This document shows, piece after piece, positions 17,113-25,919 of a DNA stretch of 64,000 nucleotides. The DNA is from an uncultured Oscillibacter sp. Its GTDB lineage: Bacteria; Bacillota; Clostridia; Oscillospirales; Oscillospiraceae. The notes beneath the pieces are model-generated. The model searched no databases. It was given only the letters and a program-made list of their open reading frames with translations, and was not told the origin of the DNA. Made by a program: the position numbers and the translations under genes. Where the stretch lies: assembly GCA_947365245.1 (NCBI GenBank), contig CANAWG010000008.1, positions 1 to 64,000 of the forward strand, read 5' to 3'. Each line of letters opens with the position of its first letter. The first letter of the stretch is position 1.

Positions 17113-18970
17113 ACCGCAGCTCCTGATAGCGGAAATGGGTGCTGTAGTAATACTGGAGTCCCAGATACCGCTCCAGGGCCGCCTGGCCGTCGTCGTCCAG
17201 CTCCGCCGTCAGACGGCCGTTCCGGACGTACCGCCCCACGTCGGTGAGCACGGGGATCTCCCGCCAGATGTCCGCGGCGGCCTGGGTCCAGGCGTCGCCG
17301 GTCCAGCCCAGGCGGTCAAACACCAGGTTCATCAAAAAGCAGGCGGACACGTCCTCCCCCTCTCCGGTAAAATCGCTGCCCAGGGCCTCCTTGGCCGCGT
17401 CGTTGGCCCAGAGCAGGTATCGGGTGGCGTAGTAGTTGTAAAAGCCCTCGTCCGTGGAGAGGTCCAGATTGACCCCCAGCTCCTGATAGGCGGAGTTGGC
17501 GTAGCCCAGCCAGGGCTTGTGGTCGCCGAAGACCACCACCACCACCGGCCGCTCCTCCCGCCGGAATCGGTCCAGGAGCCATTGGAGCTGCTCGGCCGTG
17601 TCCATGACGGAGCCCAGGTAGTTGTCCACAATGTTGGCGGTCTCCGGGGAGTACCGCCCGTCGGTGAAGTGCTGTCCCCGCCACACGTCCTCCGTGCTGT
17701 AGGGCCCGTGGCCCTGGTAGGTGACGTTGAAGGAGAACCAGGGCCCGCCGCCGCCGTCCCGGTTGGCCTCGTAGAGCCGGAAGATCTCCGGGAAGAGCAC
17801 TTCGTCCGGGGCCTCGCCGTGGGGGTACAGCTCCCGGAAGCGGTTTTCGATATAGTAGTAGTTCTCCAGGCCCAGATAGCCGTTGACGTTGCGGCGGTTG
17901 TAGAACCACTCGTAGCTGGGGTGGCACCCCTCCGCGGTGTACCCCTGGGTCCGGAGATACCAGGCGTAGGAGTTGGTGTCGGCGCGGTAGTTCCGCTGGT
18001 CGGCGAAGCCGGTGAGGAACGCCCGCTCCGTGTCCACGGTGCCCCCGGCGAAGATGTTGGTCACCAGGTTCCCGGTGAGGCTCTCCGCCTCCAGCTGGTG
18101 GTAGACGCCGTAGGCCCGGTGGAAGTCCACGCCCTCCACGCCCTCAAAGAGGGAGAAGTCGGCAAAGGCCTCCAGCTGGATGGCGATGAGATCCACTTTC
18201 TTCTCCTCCGGAATGTCCTCCGGCGTGTAGGCGTTCAGCAGCGCCACGGTCTCCGATTGGCTGTACCCCGCCGGCGGCTTCACGGCCCCGGCGGTGACGC
18301 TGTGGAGAAACGGGTACACAAACCCCTTGGAGAGGTACACCTGGGTGGAGGACCACCGCTCGATCTGGTCGAAGTTCTGGGTCCTGCTGCTGTAAATGGT
18401 GTCGTCGCCGCAGAGCTTTGCCATGGGAAAGCACAGGACGGCGCACGCCGCCGCCAGGGCGATCCGGGGCCTTTTGGGAAGCCTCCCCCGGGCCAGAAAG
18501 AACAAAAACGCCGTGCCGAAGAGGAGGCACAGGAGCCCGAAGACAACGCGCTTGTCCGGGGTGAGGTCGTAGTCCGCCATGGCGGTGATGGCGGCGGCGT
18601 CCCGCAGGTTTTTGAGGTCCTGGAACATCAGCGGGTCGTCCCGGAAGCGGAGCTTGTAGTAGTTCCCAAGGGACAATCCCCACACCGCCAGATCCGTCAG
18701 CAAAAAGGCCAGCCAGGACCGGCCCGCCAGGGCGTACACCAGAAACAGGGCCAGCACCACCGGCGTGATGTTCAAAAAAAGGATCAGGGGGTGCTGGAAG
18801 TAGGTCTTCATGATGGTGTCCGGGTAGTCCCCGTAGGCGAAGAACAGGGAGAGCCACCCCAGGCACAGCCCCGCCGCCAGCACCACCCCCAGATTCCAGG
18901 CCCAGAAGAGGGCCCGCCGCCGCCTGGACAGGCCCTCGGGTTTTTTTTGAAAGAGCCAGAAAGAACGCAT
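17111..18970 (-). CDS. LtaS-like sulfatase-family membrane phosphotransferase
   Basis: A 619-residue protein with about five N-terminal membrane segments (residues about 20-180) and a large extracellular alkaline-phosphatase/sulfatase-fold domain. AGGTVDTERAFLTG matches the catalytic-Thr region of lipoteichoic acid synthase, and VVVVVFGDHKPWLG supplies the metal-binding Asp-His. Such enzymes polymerise or transfer glycerol phosphate to wall polymers. The ATG overlaps the glyS stop (TGATG), so it is translated from the T-box-controlled glyS message. Whether it makes LTA or modifies another glycan cannot be decided. Confidence 0.88.
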   Translation of the reverse strand: MRSFWLFQKKPEGLSRRRRALFWAWNLGVVLAAGLCLGWLSLFFAYGDYPDTIMKTYFQHPLILFLNITPVVLALFLVYALAGRSWLAFLLTDLAVWGLSLGNYYKLRFRDDPLMFQDLKNLRDAAAITAMADYDLTPDKRVVFGLLCLLFGTAFLFFLARGRLPKRPRIALAAACAVLCFPMAKLCGDDTIYSSRTQNFDQIERWSSTQVYLSKGFVYPFLHSVTAGAVKPPAGYSQSETVALLNAYTPEDIPEEKKVDLIAIQLEAFADFSLFEGVEGVDFHRAYGVYHQLEAESLTGNLVTNIFAGGTVDTERAFLTGFADQRNYRADTNSYAWYLRTQGYTAEGCHPSYEWFYNRRNVNGYLGLENYYYIENRFRELYPHGEAPDEVLFPEIFRLYEANRDGGGGPWFSFNVTYQGHGPYSTEDVWRGQHFTDGRYSPETANIVDNYLGSVMDTAEQLQWLLDRFRREERPVVVVVFGDHKPWLGYANSAYQELGVNLDLSTDEGFYNYYATRYLLWANDAAKEALGSDFTGEGEDVSACFLMNLVFDRLGWTGDAWTQAAADIWREIPVLTDVGRYVRNGRLTAELDDDGQAALERYLGLQYYYSTHFRYQELR

Positions 18971-20391
18971 CAGTAGGCCAGCTTCTCCGCGAGATATCCC
19001 CGGAGCTCCGCGATGGGGATCCGCACCTGATCCATGGTGTCACGGTCCCGGACAGTGACGCAGTCGTCCCCGGCCTTGTCGCCGTCGCCCACGGTGTCGA
19101 AGTCCACGGTGACGCAGTAGGGCGTGCCGATCTCGTCCTCCCGGCGGTAGCGCTTGCCGATGGAGCCGGTGTCGTCGTAGTCCACCATCCAGTCCTTGGA
19201 GAGCGCCTGCTGGATCTCCCGGGCCTTGTCGCCCAGCTTCTTGGAGAGGGGCAGCACCGCTGCCTTGAAGGGCGCCAGGGCCGGGTGGAAGTGCAGCACC
19301 GTGCGCACGTCGTTCTTCTCCGGGTCCACGATCTCCTCGTCGTAGGCCTCGCAGAGCACCGCCAGCACGGACCGCTCCACGCCCAGGGAGGGCTCGATGA
19401 CGTAGGGAATATAGCGCTGATTTTTCTCCTGGTCGAAGTAGGTGAGATCCTTGCCGGAGGTGCTTTGGTGCTGGGTCAGATCGTAGTCGGTGCGGTCCGC
19501 CACGCCCCACAGCTCGCCCCAGCCGAAGGGGAAGAGGTACTCGAAGTCCGTGGTGGCCTTGGAGTAGAAGCACAGCTCCTCCGGGTCGTGGTCCCTGAGA
19601 CGCAGGTTCTCGTCCCTGAGGCCGATGCCCAGGAGCCAGTCGTGGCAGAACTGCCGCCAGTAGTTGAACCACTCCAGGTCGGTGCCGGGCTCGCAGAAGA
19701 ACTCCAGCTCCATCTGCTCAAACTCCCGGACCCGGAAGATGAAGTTGCCGGGGGTGATCTCGTTGCGGAAGGACTTGCCGATCTGGCCGATGCCGAAGGG
19801 GAGCTTGCGGCGGGTGGTGCGCTGGACGTTGACGAAGTTGGTGAAGATGCCCTGGGCGGTCTCGGGCCGCAGGTAGACGGTGTTCTTGGCGTCCTCGGTG
19901 ACGCCCTGGAAAGTCTTGAACATCAGGTTGAACTGCCGGATGTCGGTGAAGTTGTGCTTGCCGCAGGTGGGGCAGGGGATGTTGTGCTCCTCCACGAAGG
20001 CCTTCATCTCCGGCTGGGAGAAGGCGTCGATGGGCTTTTCCAGCTGGAAGCCGCTTTCCTGGCACCAGTCCTCAATGAGCTTGTCGGCCCGAAACCGCTC
20101 GTGGCACTCCCGGCAGTCCATCAGGGGGTCGGAGAAGCCCGCCAGGTGGCCGGAGGCCACCCAGGTCTGGGGGTTCATGAGGATGGCGGCGTCCAGCCCC
20201 ACGTTGTAGGGGTTCTCCTGGACGAACTTCTTCCACCAGGCCCGCTTGATGTTGTTTTTCAGCTCCACGCCCAGGGGGCCGTAGTCCCAGGTGTTGGCAA
20301 GACCCCCGTAGATCTCGCTGCCGGGGAAGATGAAGCCCCGTCCCTTGCACAGGGCCACCACTTTTTCCATGCTCTTTTGTCTGTTGTCCAT
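18970..20391 (-). CDS. glyS: Glycyl-tRNA synthetase (alpha2 type)
   Basis: Class II synthetase charging tRNA(Gly). The 473-residue single-chain form shows [20 protein letters not shown], the ATP-site motif [13 protein letters not shown], and the C-terminal anticodon-binding domain ([18 protein letters not shown]). CPTCGKHNF and CRECHERF are Cys pairs in the insertion domain. GGAGG stands nine bases before the ATG. A glycine T-box leader lies upstream and the LtaS-like gene is coupled downstream. Confidence 0.97.
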   Translation of the reverse strand: MDNRQKSMEKVVALCKGRGFIFPGSEIYGGLANTWDYGPLGVELKNNIKRAWWKKFVQENPYNVGLDAAILMNPQTWVASGHLAGFSDPLMDCRECHERFRADKLIEDWCQESGFQLEKPIDAFSQPEMKAFVEEHNIPCPTCGKHNFTDIRQFNLMFKTFQGVTEDAKNTVYLRPETAQGIFTNFVNVQRTTRRKLPFGIGQIGKSFRNEITPGNFIFRVREFEQMELEFFCEPGTDLEWFNYWRQFCHDWLLGIGLRDENLRLRDHDPEELCFYSKATTDFEYLFPFGWGELWGVADRTDYDLTQHQSTSGKDLTYFDQEKNQRYIPYVIEPSLGVERSVLAVLCEAYDEEIVDPEKNDVRTVLHFHPALAPFKAAVLPLSKKLGDKAREIQQALSKDWMVDYDDTGSIGKRYRREDEIGTPYCVTVDFDTVGDGDKAGDDCVTVRDRDTMDQVRIPIAELRGYLAEKLAY

Positions 20392-20452
20392 GCTGCTGAT
20401 CCTCCATATATAAAATAGTTTTTCCGCCGTTTGCGGAAAGATGCGGGGAAAG

Positions 20453-20683
20453 AAAAACGCCCTGAGCCGGTCGGCTCAGGGCGAACTTGCGTCCGTGGTT
20501 CCACCTGAATTTCCCCCGTTGGGGGACACTCTGCCCGGTAACGTCGGGGTGGACGGCGGGGCATTTCCGCCCCGCGGCTCCCGGGCGCCTTTCTCTCCGT
20601 CCCCCGGGAGGGCTCGCACCGAACCGCCCTCTCTCTTGGCCGGGGAAACGGGGGTACTCCTCCCGTTCATGGCCTGTTTTGCC
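20453..20683 (-). promoter_or_regulatory. Glycine T-box riboswitch of glyS
   Basis: Leader read leftward: Stem I with GGAGTA S-turn, AGAGAG bulge, GGTGCGAGCC distal region and the specifier region GAGAAAGGCGCC, where GGC (complement of 20587-20589) is a glycine codon. The T-box AGGTGGAACCACGGA is at 20492-20506, followed by the terminator CGCCCTGAGCCG / CGGCTCAGGGCG and TTTTT (20453-20483). Uncharged tRNA(Gly) should favour antitermination. Specifier and downstream gene agree. Confidence 0.93.
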
Positions 20684-20712
20684 ACTGTATCACGTTTTTC
20701 CCGCGTTGTCAA
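20684..20712 (-). promoter_or_regulatory. Promoter of the glyS T-box leader
   Basis: -35 TTGACA (20707-20712), 17-base spacer, -10 TACAGT (20684-20689), reading leftward. Confidence 0.88.
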
Positions 20713-20714
20713 GG

Positions 20715-20809
20715 GGCCTCGCCCGCCGGGGAGATTGCCCCGTGGGCGGGAAACTCCCGTTCCGCGCCCAAGGCGCGAAAAACTTCCGCCCCCTGCGGGG
20801 GAAGTTCTC
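20715..20809 (+). repeat. Solo GC-hairpin array
   Basis: A hairpin array of the kind found at the outer end of the mosaic repeats, without the rest of the element: CCGCGCCCAAGGCGCG-type and CCGCCCCC/GGGGG-type stems separated by GGGAAACTCCCGTTCC-like spacers. It ends at the stop codon of the DUF1275 gene. Confidence 0.7.
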
Positions 20810-21466
20810 TCACCGTCCCGCCCGGGCCGGCTCCCGGGCCAGCACCGCCGGCAGCGGGACCGCCAGCAGCGGCACGCACCCCCATATTCCGGCGATGCCC
20901 CACCGCCCCGTGCACCACCACCCCCAGGCCACGCCCAGATGGAAGCACACCAGCGTCCCGCCGTAGAACCGGAGCTTTCGCAGCTGCTCCGCCTCCCGGG
21001 TGCAGAGGTATTCCGTTACGCCCTCGGTGAACTGCCGCAGGTTATTGGTGGAGAAGATGGTGGCGCAGTTGTATCCGGCGGCCTGGGAAAAGGCCACCCA
21101 CTGCACCGCCGTGGCAAAGAACATGGGGTACAGGGCCAGCACGGGGTCCGTCTCCGCCGGAATGAGGGCCAGCAGCACGCAGGCCGCCAGGTCCACGGCG
21201 ACGGCGAGACGCTGCAGCCGCTCCCGCCGCCCCCGCCGCCGCAGCAGCACGGCAAAGACGATCCCCGCGATGTAGCACGCCGTGCCCCCCAGCCGGACCA
21301 GGGCGGAACCCCAGGTCCCGTCCAGTCCGGCCACCACCAGGTAGATGAGGTTGGAGGTCTCGGAGGACCCGAAGGTTCCGCCCCGGACCAGCAGCGCGTA
21401 GACCCCGAAGAAGCCGCCCGCCGCCGCCATGGCGTGGTGGCCCCAGGTCTCGTGATCGATTCTCAC
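20810..21466 (-). CDS. DUF1275 (YoaK) family membrane protein
   Basis: A 218-residue membrane protein of the DUF1275/YoaK family: GGFFGVYALLVRGGTFGSSE followed by a TSNLIYLVVAGLDG segment corresponds to the family's G-x-F-x-N-x-Q-T-G-N-region, though the usual Gln-Thr is Glu-Thr here. Five or six hydrophobic segments are visible. Function unknown. The GTG start overlaps the aspS stop by four bases (GTGA), so it is coupled to aspS. The solo hairpin array abuts its stop. Confidence 0.8.
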   Translation of the reverse strand: MRIDHETWGHHAMAAAGGFFGVYALLVRGGTFGSSETSNLIYLVVAGLDGTWGSALVRLGGTACYIAGIVFAVLLRRRGRRERLQRLAVAVDLAACVLLALIPAETDPVLALYPMFFATAVQWVAFSQAAGYNCATIFSTNNLRQFTEGVTEYLCTREAEQLRKLRFYGGTLVCFHLGVAWGWWCTGRWGIAGIWGCVPLLAVPLPAVLAREPARAGR

Positions 21467-23229
21467 GCCTCCGGCTTCACCAGGGCGATGTGCAGCTCGT
21501 CCAGCTGCTTTTGCGTCACTTCGCCGGGGGCGCCCATCATGATGTCTGCGGCGTTTTTGTTCATGGGGAAGGGGATGATCTCCCGGATGGAGTCCTCTCC
21601 CGCCAGCAGCATCACCATGCGGTCAATGCCCGGGGCGATGCCCGCGTGGGGCGGCGCGCCGTAGGTGAAGGCGTTGTACATGGCGGGGAACTTGGATTTT
21701 ACGTCCTCCTCGCCCAGGCGCACCATCTCAAAGGCCTTGATCATGATCTCCGGGTCGTGGTTCCGCACCGCGCCGGAGCTCAGCTCCACGCCGTTGCACA
21801 CCAGGTCGTACTGGTCGGCGGTGATGGTGAGGGGATCGATCTCCCCCCGCTCGGCCTTCAAAAGGACCTCCAGTCCGCCGGAGGGCATGGAGAAGGGGTT
21901 GTGGCAGAACTCCAGCTCCCCGCTCTCCTCGCCGATCTCGTACATGGGGAAGTCCACGATCCAGCAGAAAGCATATTGCTGGCGATCTATATGGCCCGGC
22001 ACTGCGGCGCCCAAGGTCTTCACCAGCACGCCGGCGGTCTTGAGGGCCAGCTCCCCGGCGGACAGGGCCACCAGGGTGTCGGGCGCAAGGCCCAGGGCGG
22101 AGATGACTTTTTCCTTGATGGGCTGGACGAACTTGGCGATGCCGCCCACGATCTCCCCGTTTTCATCCAGGCGGAACCAGTAGGGCTTGCCGCCGGAGAC
22201 CACCTCCACGTCCGCCAGGGTCTTGTCGATAAACTTTCTCGTCTCATGGAACTCGCTGACCACCACGGCTTTCACCGCGCAGCCCTCAAAGGGCCCGAAG
22301 CCGCAGCCGCCCAGGAGCTTCGTCACGTCCTGGACGGTGAGGTCGATCCGCAGGTCCGGCTTGTCGGTGCCGTACTTCTCCATGGCCTCCCGGTAGGGGA
22401 TGCGCTGAAAGGGAGCGGAACTGGCCCGGTCGTACTTGCCGTACTTGGCGAAGATGGGGGGCAGCACGTCCTCGATGACCTGGAACACGTCCTCCTGGGA
22501 GGCAAAGGCCATCTCCATGTCCAGCTGGTAGAACTCGCCGGGGGAGCGGTCGGCCCGGGCGTCTTCGTCCCGAAAGCAGGGGGCGATCTGGAAGTAGCGG
22601 TCGAAGCCGGAGGTCATCAGCAGCTGCTTGAACTGCTGGGGGGCCTGGGGCAGGGCGTAGAACTTGCCGGGGTGGTTCCGGGCGGGCACTAGGTAGTCCC
22701 GGGCTCCCTCCGGGGAGGAGGCGGTCAAAATCGGCGTGGTGATCTCCAAAAAGCCGTGGTCCGTCATGCCCTGGCGGATGGCGGAGACCACGTTGCACCG
22801 CAGAACGATGTTCTCCTTGACGGCGGGGTTCCGCAGATCCAGGTAACGGTATTTGAGACGGGCGTTCTCGTCGGCCTCCCGGCTGCGATTGATCTGGAAG
22901 GGAAGCTCGTTGTGCTGGCAGCGGCCCAGAACCTCCACTTTCTCCGGGACGATCTCGATCTCGCCGGTGGGCAGCTTGGAGTTTTTGCTGTCCCGCTCCC
23001 GGACGGCGCCCTCCACGGAGATGGTGGACTCCTTGTTGATGGACTTGAAGGTGTCCACCATTTCCTCGCTCTCGGCCACCACCTGAGTGGTGCCGTAGAA
23101 GTCCCGGACCACAATAAAGGCCAGGCCCGCGCTGACCACGCGGATGTTCTCCATCCACCCGGAGATCTTGACCTGCTTCCCGGCGTCGCTGAGACGCAGC
23201 TCGCCGCAGGTGTGGGTACGGTTCTGCAT
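21463..23229 (-). CDS. aspS: Aspartyl-tRNA synthetase (bacterial type)
   Basis: Class IIb synthetase of 588 residues, the size of the bacterial type with GAD insertion. Visible parts: N-terminal OB fold (VKISGWMENIRVVSAGLAFI), motif 2 FRDEDARADRSPGEFYQLD, and motif 3 GIAPGIDRMVMLLAGEDSIR. GAAAGGAATCG lies before the ATG. In many Firmicutes aspS follows hisS directly; here about 1.3 kb containing repeats R4 and R5 and a divergent regulator pair separates them, so the ancestral hisS-aspS operon appears to be split (inference). Confidence 0.97.
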   Translation of the reverse strand: MQNRTHTCGELRLSDAGKQVKISGWMENIRVVSAGLAFIVVRDFYGTTQVVAESEEMVDTFKSINKESTISVEGAVRERDSKNSKLPTGEIEIVPEKVEVLGRCQHNELPFQINRSREADENARLKYRYLDLRNPAVKENIVLRCNVVSAIRQGMTDHGFLEITTPILTASSPEGARDYLVPARNHPGKFYALPQAPQQFKQLLMTSGFDRYFQIAPCFRDEDARADRSPGEFYQLDMEMAFASQEDVFQVIEDVLPPIFAKYGKYDRASSAPFQRIPYREAMEKYGTDKPDLRIDLTVQDVTKLLGGCGFGPFEGCAVKAVVVSEFHETRKFIDKTLADVEVVSGGKPYWFRLDENGEIVGGIAKFVQPIKEKVISALGLAPDTLVALSAGELALKTAGVLVKTLGAAVPGHIDRQQYAFCWIVDFPMYEIGEESGELEFCHNPFSMPSGGLEVLLKAERGEIDPLTITADQYDLVCNGVELSSGAVRNHDPEIMIKAFEMVRLGEEDVKSKFPAMYNAFTYGAPPHAGIAPGIDRMVMLLAGEDSIREIIPFPMNKNAADIMMGAPGEVTQKQLDELHIALVKPEA

Positions 23230-23289
23230 AATATCGATTCCTTTCTGTAATAAGAATTGTAATTTATACTAGATGTTCTGGAAATCTGG

Positions 23290-23640
23290 GTTTCCGGCCC
23301 GCGGGCCGAAACGGGGGGTCCGCCCACGGGGCGGGGACGGGAGTGTCGCGCCTCGGGCGCGGGACGAGAGATTTCCCGGCCTCGGGCCGGGGACGACGAC
23401 ACGCCGGAACGGCGTGTCTGGGGACGCACCCCCCATTCTCTTTTCTCTCTCTTGCGAGAGAAAAGAGAATGCGCCGTGCACGGTGGAAGAGAAAAGAGAA
23501 CGCTTTCCCCTCCGGAGTGCGTCCCACTCATCGGAGCTGCACAGCAAACCTGATGCGTGGACGCAGGGACTTACTCCTCTGCCCGCGCTTCGCGCATGGC
23601 TGGTGCTGGGCGGGGAGAGGGGGTGTCCGCCGCTTGGACG
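23290..23640 (-). repeat. Mosaic repeat R4, reverse copy, left arm around the Xre module
   Basis: Reverse copy: hairpin array at 23297-23418 whose innermost stem is GACACGCCG/CGGCGTGTC (23398-23418), a GCACCCCCC motif, a full A/T hairpin TTCTCTTTTCTCTC / GAGAGAAAAGAGAA (23436-23469), GCCGTGCACGG, and the inner palindrome GCGCTTCGCGC (about 23588). It stops just short of the Xre gene. With R5 it forms an inverted pair enclosing the two small genes. Confidence 0.85.
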
Positions 23641-23643
23641 TAG

Positions 23644-23856
23644 TCAACGGGTGTCTGTGCGGCCTACCAGGTAGTCGATGGTGACGCCAAAATGGTCTGC
23701 CAGCTTCCAGGTGTTTTCAATGCCCGGAAGGTTTAGTCCATATTCTAATTTTTGATAATACTGCTCCGCGACCTCAATGGCGGCCGCGACCTGCACCTGC
23801 GTTTCCTTTTTTTCTTTGCGCAGCTCCTTTAGCCGCCGATTGATCACAATATCCAT
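23644..23856 (-). CDS. Xre-family helix-turn-helix regulator
   Basis: A 70-residue HTH_3 protein (MDIVINRRLKELRKEKKETQ, then VAAAIEVAEQYYQKLEYGLN and WKLADHFGVTIDYLVGRTDTR). The ATG at 23856 has AGAGGT upstream and lies just inside the palindrome ACAAACTATAGTTTGT (23871-23886) that it probably binds. It is divergent from the small gene at 23925. A similar pair is found at 61445/61743; both sit between inverted copies of the mosaic repeat. Confidence 0.88.
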   Translation of the reverse strand: MDIVINRRLKELRKEKKETQVQVAAAIEVAEQYYQKLEYGLNLPGIENTWKLADHFGVTIDYLVGRTDTR

Positions 23857-23865
23857 AAATACCTC

Positions 23866-23894
23866 TTGACACAAACTATAGTTTGTGATACTGT
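23866..23894 (+). promoter_or_regulatory. Promoter with palindromic operator between Xre gene and small gene
   Basis: Rightward -35 TTGACA (23866-23871), 17-base spacer, -10 TACTGT (23889-23894). The spacer is almost wholly occupied by the perfect 16-base palindrome ACAAACTATAGTTTGT (23871-23886); a further half-site ACAAACTAT lies at 23902-23910. Binding of the Xre protein here would block the small gene and probably its own promoter. Confidence 0.82.
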
Positions 23895-23924
23895 GAATTT
23901 AACAAACTATGTGAGGTGTTTGGC

Positions 23925-24134
23925 GTGCCTGATTTCATGAAATGGTTCTACAACGTCTACATCCAGCCTCAGCTCTATGAGATCCACGAGGGAGAATACA
24001 CCGATTACTTTCAAAATCTGATGGACGGTCTGCCGGACGGCCTCCTCCCGGACCTGCGAAAATGCGAGGAGTTCACGGCCATCCACGCCTTTCTCCTGGG
24101 CCTGCGCACAGGCCGCGGCTTACCGAGAGAATAG
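23925..24134 (+). CDS. Small helical protein divergent from Xre regulator
   Basis: A 69-residue acidic protein starting MPDFMKWFYNVYIQPQLYEI and containing YTDYFQNLMDGLPDGLLPDL and FLLGLRTGRG. A GTG at 23925 has GAGGTG six bases upstream; the ATG at 23937 is the alternative. I do not recognise it with certainty; composition and size resemble small helical proteins (DUF6809-like) often found beside Xre genes in Clostridia. Its promoter carries the palindrome described above. Confidence 0.65.
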   Translation: MPDFMKWFYNVYIQPQLYEIHEGEYTDYFQNLMDGLPDGLLPDLRKCEEFTAIHAFLLGLRTGRGLPRE

Positions 24135-24159
24135 GAGAAAAATCTCACCTCAACAAAAA

Positions 24160-24500
24160 CCAGCCATGCGCGAAGCGCGGACAGAGGAGCTAAGGACCTT
24201 GCGTCCACGCATCAGGTCTCCTCGGCAGCTCCGATGAATGGAGGGCACTCCGGAGGGCACCCTAAGCGTTCTCTTTTCTCTTCCACCGTGCACGGCGCAT
24301 TCTCTTTTCTCTGGCAAGACAGAGAAAAAAGAATGGGGGGTGCATTCCCCAGACACGCCGGAACGGCGTGTCGTTCGTCCCCGGCCCGAGGCCGGAAACT
24401 TCGTCCCGCGCCCGAGGCGCGAAAATCCCCGTCCCCCCGCAGGGAAATCCCCCCGTCCCGCCCCGTGGGGCGGCTCTCTCGGCAGACCCCCCGCAGGGAA
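24160..24500 (+). repeat. Mosaic repeat R5, forward copy, right arm around the Xre module
   Basis: Forward copy: inner palindrome GCGCGAAGCGC (about 24170), CCGTGCACGG, A/T hairpin (24300-24333; one arm has a G-to-A change that breaks a pair), GGGGGGTGCAT, then hairpins GACACGCCG/CGGCGTGTC (24352-24372), CCGGCC/GGCCGG, CGCGCC/GGCGCG and CCCGCAGGG-types. It ends two bases before the hisS stop codon. Its first GC stem matches that of R4, its inverted partner, and differs from the GCACGGGC stem used elsewhere. Confidence 0.85.
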
Positions 24501-24502
24501 CC

Positions 24503-25861
24503 TTATCCCAAAATCACCGTCCCGCCGGCGCGGGCATCCAGCCCCGCCTTGATGCGGTAAATCGTCGCCGCGGCGTCCAGCTTGGTTTGCTCCCCGGTGG
24601 CCATGTCCTTGCAGGCCACAACGCCCGCGCTGATCTCGTCCTCTCCCAGGAAAATGACGTATGGGATGCCCAGCTTGTCGGCGTAGGCGATCTTCTGCTT
24701 GAACTTCTTCTCCTCGCAGTGGAGCTGGGCCCGGATGCCGCAGCTTCGCAGCTGCGTGGCCAGGGCGATGGCGGCGGACAGGTCCTCGGTCATGGGCAGG
24801 ATCAGCACATCCGCCGGGGCGGTGGGAAGCTCCGGGTTCAGCATTCCCTGCTCTCCCAGCACGTAGAACAGCCGGGTCAGGCCGATGGAGATGCCCGCGC
24901 CGGGAAGCTGGCGGTCGGTGTAGTACTCCGCCAGGTTGTCGTACCGCCCGCCGGAGCAGACGGAGCCGATCTCCGGGTGGTCCAGCAAGGTGGTCTCGTA
25001 GACGGTGCCGGTGTAGTAGTCCAGCCCCCGGGCGATGGTGAGGTCCACGGCGAAGTTCTCCGCCGGCACGCCGAAATCCCCCAGGTAGCGCACCACGGTG
25101 TTCAGCTCCTTCAGGCCCTGGTCAAAGACCTCGCTTTGCCCCCGGTACGCCTCCAGGGCGGAGAGGACCGCCTCGTTGGTGCCGGAGATGGCGATGAATT
25201 TCAGGATCTCATCCGCCTGGGCCTGGGACAGGGCGATGTCCTCGTCCATGAGGATGGCCTTGACCTTCTCCGGGCCGATCTTATCCAGCTTGTCCACCGT
25301 GCGCATGATGTCGCCGGACTTTTCCGTGAGCCCCAGGAGGGCATAGAAGCCGTTGAGGACTTTGCGGTTGTTCACCCGGATCTGGAACCGCTTCAGTCCC
25401 AGGGCGGAGAACGTCTGGTAGATGATGGCGGGGATCTCCGCCTCGTTGAGGATGGAGAGCCTGCCGTCGCCGATGATGTCGATGTCCGCCTGGTAGAACT
25501 CCCGGAAGCGGCCCCGCTGGGCCCGCTCACCCCGGTAGACCTTGCCGATCTGGTAGCGGCGGAAAGGGAACACCAGCTCGTTGTAGTGCAGGGCCACGTA
25601 CTTGGCCAGGGGCACGGTGAGGTCGAAGCGGAGGGAGAGGTCCGCGTCGCCCTTCTGGAAGCGGTAGATCTGCTTTTCCGTCTCGCCGCCGCCCTTGGCC
25701 AGCAGCACCTCGCTGGACTCGATGACGGGGGTGTCCAGGGGGGTGAAGCCGTAGAGGGAGTAGGTGCGGCGCAGGATCTCCATGATGCGCTCCAGCTGCT
25801 GCTGGGGCCCGGGGAGGAGCTCCATGAAGCCGGAGAGGGTGCGGGGTGTCTGTTTTGCCAT
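24503..25861 (-). CDS. hisS: Histidyl-tRNA synthetase
   Basis: Class II synthetase of 452 residues. It begins MAKQTPRTLSGFMELLPG, contains motif 2 FREFYQADIDIIGD, the histidine-specific LDYYTGTVYE motif and the C-terminal anticodon domain (ADVLILPMTEDLSAAI). AAGGAG nine bases before the ATG fixes the start; the frame remains open through the upstream gap but without homology. A T-box leader lies about 360 bases upstream, with a repeat fragment in between. The T-box specifier reads Asp, not His (see that entry). Confidence 0.97.
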   Translation of the reverse strand: MAKQTPRTLSGFMELLPGPQQQLERIMEILRRTYSLYGFTPLDTPVIESSEVLLAKGGGETEKQIYRFQKGDADLSLRFDLTVPLAKYVALHYNELVFPFRRYQIGKVYRGERAQRGRFREFYQADIDIIGDGRLSILNEAEIPAIIYQTFSALGLKRFQIRVNNRKVLNGFYALLGLTEKSGDIMRTVDKLDKIGPEKVKAILMDEDIALSQAQADEILKFIAISGTNEAVLSALEAYRGQSEVFDQGLKELNTVVRYLGDFGVPAENFAVDLTIARGLDYYTGTVYETTLLDHPEIGSVCSGGRYDNLAEYYTDRQLPGAGISIGLTRLFYVLGEQGMLNPELPTAPADVLILPMTEDLSAAIALATQLRSCGIRAQLHCEEKKFKQKIAYADKLGIPYVIFLGEDEISAGVVACKDMATGEQTKLDAAATIYRIKAGLDARAGGTVILG

Positions 25862-25919
25862 GTCGTCACGCTCCTTTTGCGTTAATGGTAACATAAAAGT
25901 TTTCGTCCACCGTGCCGGG

